Shown piece by piece: positions 54,976-64,000 of a stretch of DNA of 64,000 nt. The translations under genes were made by a program, and so were the position numbers. The DNA is taken from positions 774,001 through 838,000 of the forward strand of contig JAUCMP010000031.1 in the NCBI GenBank assembly GCA_030770545.1, given 5' to 3'. Source of the stretch: Macropodus opercularis (taxonomy: Eukaryota; Chordata; Actinopteri; Anabantiformes; Osphronemidae). Numbering within the stretch: the first letter of the stretch is position 1; each line of letters starts with the position of its first letter. The notes under the pieces are model-generated. The model made no database searches. It was not told the DNA's origin and saw only the letters and a list, made by a program, of their open reading frames with translations.

Positions 54976-57900
54976 TTCCCTGACTTTGTAATGACTATCA
55001 CTCACTGCATTGAAAATCTCTTGCTATGCACTGACGTTGTAATGACAATCGCTGACTGCGATGAAGATCTCTTACTATTCCCTGACTTTGTAATGACAAT
55101 CGCTGACTGCAATGAGATCTCTTGCTATTCCCTGACTTTGTAATGATAATCGCTCACTGCAATGAAGATCTCTTGCTATGCACTGACTTTGTAATGACTA
55201 TCACTCACTGCAATGAAGATCTCTTGACAATCGCTGACTGCAATAAAGATCTTTGTCTATTCCCTGACGTTGTAATGACAATCGCTGACTGCAATGAAGA
55301 TCTCTTGCTATTCCCTGACTTTGTAATGACAATCGCTGACTGCGATGAAGATCCCTTCTTTTTCCCTGACTTTGTAATGATAATCGCTCACTGCAATGAA
55401 GATCTCTTGCTATTCCCTGACTTTGTAATGATAATCGCTCACTGTAATGAAGATCTCTTGCTATTCCCTGACTTTGTAATGACAATCGCTGACTGCAATG
55501 AAGATATCTTGCTTTTCCCTGACTTTGTAATGACAATCGCTGACTGAAATGAAGATCTCTTGCTATTCCCTGACTTTGTAATGACAATCACTGACTGCAA
55601 TGAAGATATCTTGCTTTTCCCTGACTTTGTAATGACAATCGTTGACTGCAATGAAAATCTCTTGCTATGCACTGACTTTGTAATGATAATCGCTCACTGC
55701 AATGAAGATCTCTTGCTATTCCCTGACTTTGTAATGATAATCGCTCACTGCAATGAAGATCTCTTGCTATTCCCTGACTTTGTAATGATAATCGCTCACT
55801 GCAATGAAGATCTCTTGCTATTCCCTGACTTTGTAATGACTATCACTCACTGCAATGAAGATCTCTTGACAATCGCTGACTGCAATAAAGATCTTTTTCT
55901 ATTCCCTGACGTTGTAATGACAATCGCTGACTGCGATGAAGATCTCTTGCTATTCCCTGACTTTGTAATGACAATCGCTGACTGCAATGAGATCTCTTGC
56001 TATTCCCTGACGTTGTAATGACAATCGCTGACTGCGATGAAGATCTCTTGCTATTCCCTGACTTTGTAATGATAATCGCTCACTGCAATGAAGATCTCTT
56101 GCTATGCACTGACTTTGTAATGACTATCACTCACTGCAATGAAGATCTCTTGACAATCGCTGACTGCAATAAAGATCTTTTTCTATTCCCTGACGTTGTA
56201 ATGACAATCGCTGACTGCAATGAAGATCTCTTGCTATTCCCTGACTTTGTAATGACAATCGCTGACTGCGATGAAGATCCCTTCTTTTTCCCTGACTTTG
56301 TAATGATAATCGCTCACTGCAATGAAGATCTCTTGCTATTCCCTGACTTTGTAATGATAATCGCTCACTGTAATGAAGATCTCTTGCTATTCCCTGACTT
56401 TGTAATGACTATCACTGACTGCAATGAAGATCTCTTGCTGTGCATTGACTTTGTAATGACAATCGCTGACTGCAATGAAGATCTCTTGCTATGCATTGAC
56501 TTTGTAATGACAATCGCTCACTGCAATGAAGATCTCTTGCTATTCCCTGACATTGTAATGATAATCGCTCACTGTAATGAAGATCTCTTGCTATTCCCTG
56601 ACTTTGTAATGACAATCGCTGACTGCAATGAAATCTCTTGCTATTGCCTGACTTTGTAATGACTATCACTGACTGCAATGAGATCTCTTGCTGTGCATTG
56701 ACTTTGTAATGACAATCGCTGGCTGCAATGAAGATCTCTTGCTTTTCCCTGACTTTATAATGAGAATCACTGACTGCAATGAAGATCTCTTGCTATTCCC
56801 TGACTTTGTAATGACTATCACTCACTGCATTGAAAATCTCTTGCTATGCACTGACGTTGTAATGACAATCGCTGACTGCGATGAAGATCTCTTACTATTC
56901 CCTGACTTTGTAATGACAATCGCTGACTGCAATGAGATCTCTTGCTAATGCCTGACTTTGTAATGACAATCGCTGACTGCGATGAAGATCTCTTGCTATT
57001 CCCTGACTTTGTAATGACAATCGCTGACTGCAATGAGATCTCTTGCTATTCCCTGACTTTGTAATGACTATCACTCACTGCAATGAAGATCTCTTGACAA
57101 TCGCTGACTGCAATGAAGATCTCTTGCCTCTCCCTGACTTTGTAATTACTATCACTGACTGCAATGAAAATCTCTTGCTGTGCATTGACTTTGTAATGAC
57201 AATCGCTGACTGCAATGAAGATATCTTGCTTTTCCCTGACTTTGTAATGACAATCGCTGACTGAAATGAAGATCTCTTGCTATTCCCTGACTTTGTAATG
57301 ACAATCGCTGACTGAAATGAAGATCTCTTGCTATTCCCTGACTTTGTAATGACAATCGCTGACGGCAATGAAGATCTCTTGCTATGCACTGACTTTGTAA
57401 TGAATATCACTGACTGCAATGAAGATCTCTTGCTATTCCCTGACTTTGTAATGACAATCGCTGACTGCAATGAAGATCTCTTGCTTTTCCCTGACTTTGT
57501 AATGACAATCGTTGACTGCAATGAAAATCTCTTGCTATGCACTGACTTTGTAATGAATATCACTGACTGCAATGAAGATCTCTTGCTATTCCCTGACTTT
57601 GTAATGACAATCGCTGACTGCAATGAAGATCTCTTGCTATTCCCTGACTTTGTAATGACTATCGCTGAGTGCAATGAGATCCCTTGCTATTCCCTGACTT
57701 TGTAATGACTATCACTGACTGCATTGAAAATCTCTTGCTATGCACTGACATTGTAATGACAATCGCTGACTGCAATGAAGATCTCTTGCTTTTCTCTGAC
57801 TTTGTAATGACTATCACTGACTGCATTGAAAATCTCTTGCTATGCACTGACTTTGTAATGACAATCGCTGACTGCAATGAAGATCTCTTGCTTTTCCCTG

Positions 57901-60900
57901 ACTTTGTAATGACAATCGTTGACTGCAATGAAGATCTCTTGATGTGCACTGACTTTGTAATGACTATCACTGACTGCAATGAAGATCTCTTGCTGTGCAT
58001 TGACTTTGTAATGACAATTGTTGACTGCAATGAAGATCTCTTGCTTTTCCCTGACTTTGTAATGACTATCACTGACTGCAATGAAGATCTCTTGCTATGC
58101 ACTGACTTTGTAATGACAATCGCTGACTGAAATGAAGATCTCTTGCTATTCCCTGACTTTGTAATGACAATCGCTGACGGCAATGAAGATCTCTTGCTAT
58201 TCCCTGACTTTGTAATGACAATCGCTGACTGCAATGAAGATCTCTTGCTATTCCCTGACTTTGTAATGACTATCACTGACTGCAATGAAGATCTCTTGCT
58301 ATTCCCTGACTTTGTAATGACTATCGCTGAGTGCAATGAGATCTCTTGCTTTTCCCTGACTTTGTAATGACTATCACTGACTGCATTGAAAATCTCTTGC
58401 TATGCACTGACGTTGTAATGACAATCGCTGACTGCGATGAAGATCTCTTACTATTCCCTGACTTTGTAATGACAATCGCTGACTGCAATGAGATCTCTTG
58501 CTAATGCCTGACTTTGTAATGACTATCACTCACTGCAATGCAGATCCCTTGACAATCGCTGACTGCATTAAAGATCTTTTTCTATTCCCTGACGTTGTAA
58601 TGACAATCGCTGACTGCGATGAACATCTCTTGCTATTGCCTGACTTTGTAATGACAATCGCTGACTGCAATGAAGATCTCTTGCTATTCCCTGACTTTGT
58701 AATGACAATCGCTGACTGCAATGAGATCTCTTGCTATTCCCTGACTCTTTAATGACAATCGCTGACTGCAATGAAGATCTCTTGCTATTCCCTGACTTTG
58801 TAATGACTATCACTGACTGCAATGAAGATCTCTTGCTATTCCCTGACTTTGTAATAATAATCGCTCACTGCAATGAAGATCTCTTGCTATTCCCTGACTT
58901 TGTAATGACTATCACTGACTGCAATGAAGATCTCTTGCTATTCCCTGACTTTGTAATAATAATCGCTCACTGCAATGAAGATCTCTTGCTGTTCCCTGAC
59001 TTTGTAATAATAATCGCTCACTGCAATGAAGATCTCTTGCTATTCCCTGACTTTGTAATGACAATCGCTGACTGCAATGAAGATCTCTTGCTATTCCCTG
59101 ACTTTGTAATGACAATCACTGACTGCAATGAACATCTCTTGCTATTCCCTGACTTTGTAATGACTATCACTGACTGAAAAGAAAACATCTTGCTATGCAC
59201 TAACGTTGTACTGACAATCGCTGAATGCAATGAAGATCTTTTGCTATTCCCTGACTTTGTAATGACAATCGCTGACTGCAATGAAGATCTCTTGCTATTC
59301 CCTGACTTTGTAATGACAATCACTGACTGCAATGAAGATCTCTTGCTATTCCCTGACTTTGTAATGATAATCGCTGACTGCAATGAAGATCTCTTGCTAT
59401 TCCCTGACTCTTTAATGACAATCGCTGACTGCAATGAAGATCTCTTCCTATTCCCTGACTTTGTTATGATAATCGCTCACTGCAATGAAGATCTATTCCT
59501 ATTCCCTGACTTTGTAATGACTATCACTGACTACAATGAAGATCTCTTGCTGTGCATTGACTTTGTAATGACAATCGCTGACTGCAATGAAGATCTCTTG
59601 CTTTTCCCTGACTTTGTAATGAAAATCGCTGACTGCAATGAAGATCTCTTGCTATTCCCTGACTGTAATGAAAATCGCCGACTGCAATGAAGATCTCTTG
59701 CTTTTCCCCGGCTTTGTAATGACTATCACTCACTGCAATGACGATCTCTTGCTGTGCACCGACTTTGTAATGATAATCGCTGACTGCAATGAAGATCTCT
59801 TGCTTTTCCCTGGCTTTGTAATGACTGTCACTGACTGCAATGAAGATCTCTTTCTATTCCCTGACTTTGTAATGACAATCGCTAACTGCAATGAAGATCT
59901 CTTGCTATTCCCTGACTTTGTAATGACTATCACTGACTGCAATGAAGATCTCTTGCTGTGCATTGACTTTGTAATGACAATCGCTGACTGCAATGAAGAT
60001 CTCTTGCTATTGCCTGACTTTGTAATGACTATCACTGACAGCAATGAAGATCTCTTGCTATTCCCTCACTTTGTAATGACAATCGGTGACTGCAATGAAG
60101 ATCTCTTGCTATTCCCTCACTTTGTAATGACAATCGCTGACTGCAATGAAGATCTCTTGCTATTCTCTGACTTTGTAATGAAAATCGCTGACTGCAATGA
60201 AGATCTCTTGCTATTCTCTGACTTTGTAATGAAAATCGCTGACTGCAATGAAGATCTCTTGCTGTTCCCTGACTTTATAATGATAATCGCTCACTGCAAT
60301 GAAGATCTCTTGCTATTCCCTGACTTTGTAATGACAATCACTGACTGCAATGAAGATCTCTTCCTATTCCCTGAGTTTGTTATGATAATCGCTCACTGCA
60401 ATGAAGATCTATTCCTATTCCCTGACTTTGTAATGACTATCACTGACTACAATGAAGATCTCTTGCTGTGCATTGACTTTGTAATGACAATCGCTGACTG
60501 CAATGAAGATCTCTTGCTTTTCCCTGACTTTGTAATGAAAATCGCTGACTGCAATGAAGATTTCTTGCTATTCCCTGACTGTAATGAAAATCGCTGACTG
60601 CAATGAATATCTCTTGCTTTTCCCCGACTTTGTAATGACTATCACTCATTGCAATGAAGATCGCTTGACAATCGCTAACTGCAATGAAGATCTCTTGCTA
60701 TTCCCTGACTTTGTAATGACAATCGCTGACTGCAATGAAGATCTCTTGCTATTCCCTGACTTTGCAATGACTATCACTGACTGCAATGAAGATCTCTTGC
60801 TTTTCCCTGACTTTTTAATAATAATCGCTCACTGCAATGAAGATCTCTTGCTATTCCCTGACTTTGTAATGACTATCACTGACTGCAATGAAGATCTCTT

Positions 60901-63900
60901 GCTATTCCCTGACTTTGTAATGAAAATCGCTGACTGCAATGAAGATCTCTTGCTATTGCTTGACTTTGTAATGAAAATCGCTGACTGCAATGAAGATCTC
61001 TTGCTTTTCCCAGACTTTGTAATGACTATCACTCACTGCAATGAAGATCTCTTGACAATCACTAACTGCAATGAAGATCTCTTTCTATTCCAAACTTTGT
61101 AATGACAATCGCTGACTGCAATGAAGATCTCTTGCTATTCCCTGACTTTTTAATGACTATCACGAACTGCAATGACGATCTCTTGCTGTGCACCGACTTT
61201 GTAATGATAATCGCTCACTGCAATGAAGATCTCTTGCTATTCCTTTACGTTGTAATGACTATCACTGACTGCAATGAAGATCTCTTCCTTTTCCCTGACT
61301 TTGTAATGATAATCGCTCACTGCAATGAAGATCTCTAACTTTTCCCTGGCTTTGTAATGACTGTCACTGACTGCAATGAAGATCTCTTTCTATTCCCTGA
61401 CTTTGTAATGACAATCGCTAACTGCAATGAAGATCTCTTGCTATTCCCTGACTTTGTAATGACTATCACTGACTGCAATGAAGATCTCTTGCTGTGCATT
61501 GACTTTGTAATGACAATCGCTGACTGCAATGAAGATCTCTTGCTATTGCCTGACTTTGTAATGACAATCGCTGACTGCAATGAGATCTCTTTCTATTGCC
61601 TGACTTTGTAATGACTATCACTGACTGCAATGAAGATCTCTTGCTATTCCCTCACTTTGTAATGACAATCGGTGACTGCAATGAAGATCTCTTGCTATTC
61701 CCTCACTTTGTAATGACAATCGCTGACTGCAATGAAGATCTCTTGCTATTCTCTGACTTTGTAATGACAATCGCTGACTGCAATGAGATCTCTTGCTATT
61801 GCCTGACTTTGTAATGACTATCACTGACTGCAATGAAGATCTCTTGCTATTCCCTCACTTTGTAATGACAATCGGTGACTGCAATGAAGATCTCTTGCTA
61901 TTCCCTCACTTTGTAATGACAATCGCTCACTGCAATGAAGATCTCTTGCTATTCCCTGACTTTATAATGATAATCGCTCACTGCAATGAAGATCTCTTGC
62001 TATTCCCTGACTTTGTAATGACTATCACTGACTACAATGAAGATGTCTTGCTGTGCATTGACTTTGTAATGACAATCGCTGACTGCAATGAAGATCTCCT
62101 TCTATTCCCTGACTTTGTAATGACAATTGCTGACTGCAATGAAGATCTCTTGCTTTTCCCTGACTTTGTAATAATAATCTCTCACTGCAATAAAGATCTC
62201 TTGCTATTCTCTGACTTTGTAATGACAATCGCTGACTGCAATGAGATCTCTTGCTATTGCCTGACTTTGTAATGACTATCACTGACTGCAATGAAGATCT
62301 CTTGCTTCTCCCTGACTTTGTAATGATAATTTCTCACTGCAATGAAGATCTCTTGCTTTTCCCCGACTTTGTAATGACTATCACTCACTGCAATAAAGAA
62401 TTCTTGCTATTCCCTGACTTTGTAATGAAAATCGCTGACTGCAATGAAGATCTCTTGCTTTTCCCCGACTTTGTAATGACTATCACTGACTGCAATGAAG
62501 ATCTCTTAATTTTCTCTGACTTTGCAATGACAATCGCTGACTGCAATGAAGATCTCTTGACAATCGCTGACTGCAATGAAGATCTCTTTCTATTCCCTGA
62601 CTTTGTAATGACAATCACTGACTGCAATGAAGATCTCTTACTTTTCCCTGACTTTGTAATGATAATCGCTCACTGCAATGAAGATCTCTTACTGTGCATT
62701 GACTTTGTAATGACAATCGCTGACTGCAATGAAGATCTCTTGCTATTCCCTCACTTTGTAATGACAATCGCTGACTGCAATGAAGATCTCTTGCTATTCC
62801 CTGACTTTGTAATGATAATCGCTCACTGCAATGAAGATCTCTTGCTATTCCCTGACTATGTAATGACAATCGCTGACGGCAATGAAGATCTCTTGCTATT
62901 CCCTGACTTTGTAATGACTATCACTGACTGAAAAGAAAACATCTTGCTATGCACTAACGTTGTACTGACAAACGCTGACTGCAATGAAGATCTCTTGCTA
63001 TTCCCTGACTTTGTAATGATAATCGGTCACTGCAATGAAGATCTCTTGCTATTCCCTGACTTTGTAATGACTATCACTGACTGCAATGAAGATCTCTTGC
63101 TGTGCATTGACTTTGTAATGACAATCGCTGGCTGCAATGAAGATCTCTTGCTTTTCCCTGACTTTGTAATGACAATCACTGACGGCAATGAAGATCTCTT
63201 GCTATTCCCTGACTTTGTAATGACTATCACTGACTGCAATGATGATCTCTTGCTATTCCTTGACTTTGTAATGACTATCACTGACTGCAATGAAGATCTC
63301 TTGCTATTCCCTGACTTTGTAATGATAATCGCTCACTGCAATGAAGATCTCTTGCTATTCCCTCACTTTGTAATGACTATCACTGACTGCAATGAAGATC
63401 TCTTGCTGTGCACCGACTTTGTAATGATAATCGCTCACTGCAATGAAGATCTCTTGCTATTCCCTCACTTTGACAATCGGTGACTGCAATAAAGATATCT
63501 TGCTATTCCCTCACTTTGTAATGACAATCGCTCACTGCAATGAAGATCTATTCCTATTCCCTGACTTTGTAATGACTATCACTGACTACAATGAAGATCT
63601 CTTGCTGTGCATTGACTTTGTAATGACAATCGCTGACTGCAATGAAGATCTCTTGCTTTTCCCTGACTTTGTAATGAAAATCGCTGACTGCAATGAAGAT
63701 CTCTTGCTATTCCCTGACTGTAATGAAAATCGCCGACTGCAAAGAAGATCTCTTGCTTTTCCCCGGCTTTGTAATGACTATCACTCACTGCAATGACGAT
63801 CTCTTGCTGTGCACCGACTTTGTAATGATAATCGCTCACTGCAATGAAGATCTCTTGCTATTCCCTGACTTTGTAATGACAATCGCTGACTGCAATGAAG

Positions 63901-64000
63901 ATCTCTTCCTTTTCCCTGACTTTGTAATTATAATCGCTCACTGCAATGAAGATCTCTTGCTTTTCCCTGACTTTGTAATGACTATCACTGACTGCAATGA

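Larger units (their letters stand above)
41331..64000 (+). repeat. 51-bp satellite array, block 3 (continues past window)
   Basis: 22.7 kb with the same monomer and direction. It adds monomer types rare or absent in blocks 1-2. Examples are 30-bp monomers missing 21 bp (GATCTCTTGACAATCGCTGA, e.g. 44840 and 46983), a CTCAATGC variant (48360, 49601) and, near the right end, CCCTCACTTTG monomers (60050-63520). One-base-short monomers reading CAATGAGATCTCTTGC are common and reset the reading frame. The array is unbroken to the last base. Confidence 0.97.

Noticed and set aside
25411..64000. Possible CRISPR-like array
   Set aside because: Monomers are contiguous with no unique spacers, and the context is eukaryotic.

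Overview
The window looks like a repeat-dense, probably heterochromatic stretch of a teleost fish genome. The evidence is the repertoire: a class I (gamma/epsilon-like) endogenous retrovirus, two DIRS tyrosine-recombinase retrotransposons, L2 and Rex1/Babar-like LINEs, a Penelope-like fragment, a hAT transposon and a piggyBac scrap. No intact host protein-coding gene, tRNA or rRNA was recognised. The only host-gene-like signal is a promoter/first-exon-like patch near 24.0-24.24 kb.

Layout. 1-10.9 kb: the 3' half of an endogenous retrovirus (integrase, env leader, broken env, 3' LTR), opened by a probable LTR-type insertion and by DIRS copy 1 (1901-7928). DIRS copy 1 in turn carries a 555-bp Penelope-like insertion with a 12-bp target duplication. 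11.1-12.8 kb: a decayed L2 LINE on the minus strand. 12.8-14.1 kb: a duplicated ~180-bp segment in otherwise unassigned DNA. 14.1-22.4 kb: DIRS copy 2, interrupted by a 2.4-kb hAT element with 8-bp target duplications. 22.4-25.4 kb: low-copy debris, the promoter-like patch, and a second, internally deleted retrovirus remnant.

25.4-64.0 kb (running off the window): one tandem array of a 51-bp satellite monomer, about 35 kb of satellite. It is interrupted by a Rex1/Babar-like LINE (26455-27440) and an L2 LINE (38935-41330). Monomers fall into recurring variants arranged in nested larger duplications (306, 1241, about 2140-2190 and 2685 bp). Because 51 is a multiple of 3, the array produces long open frames on both strands. 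I treat these as an arithmetic by-product, not genes.

The two DIRS copies are close relatives in the same orientation. Each carries different lesions, so each shows what the other lost. Both preserve the diagnostic architecture: inverted terminal repeats, and an internal region complementary to the joined ends. The satellite is the least familiar object here. The DIRS leader motif, the in-frame stop shared by both recombinase genes, and the template-switch palindrome in copy 1 are the next most interesting.
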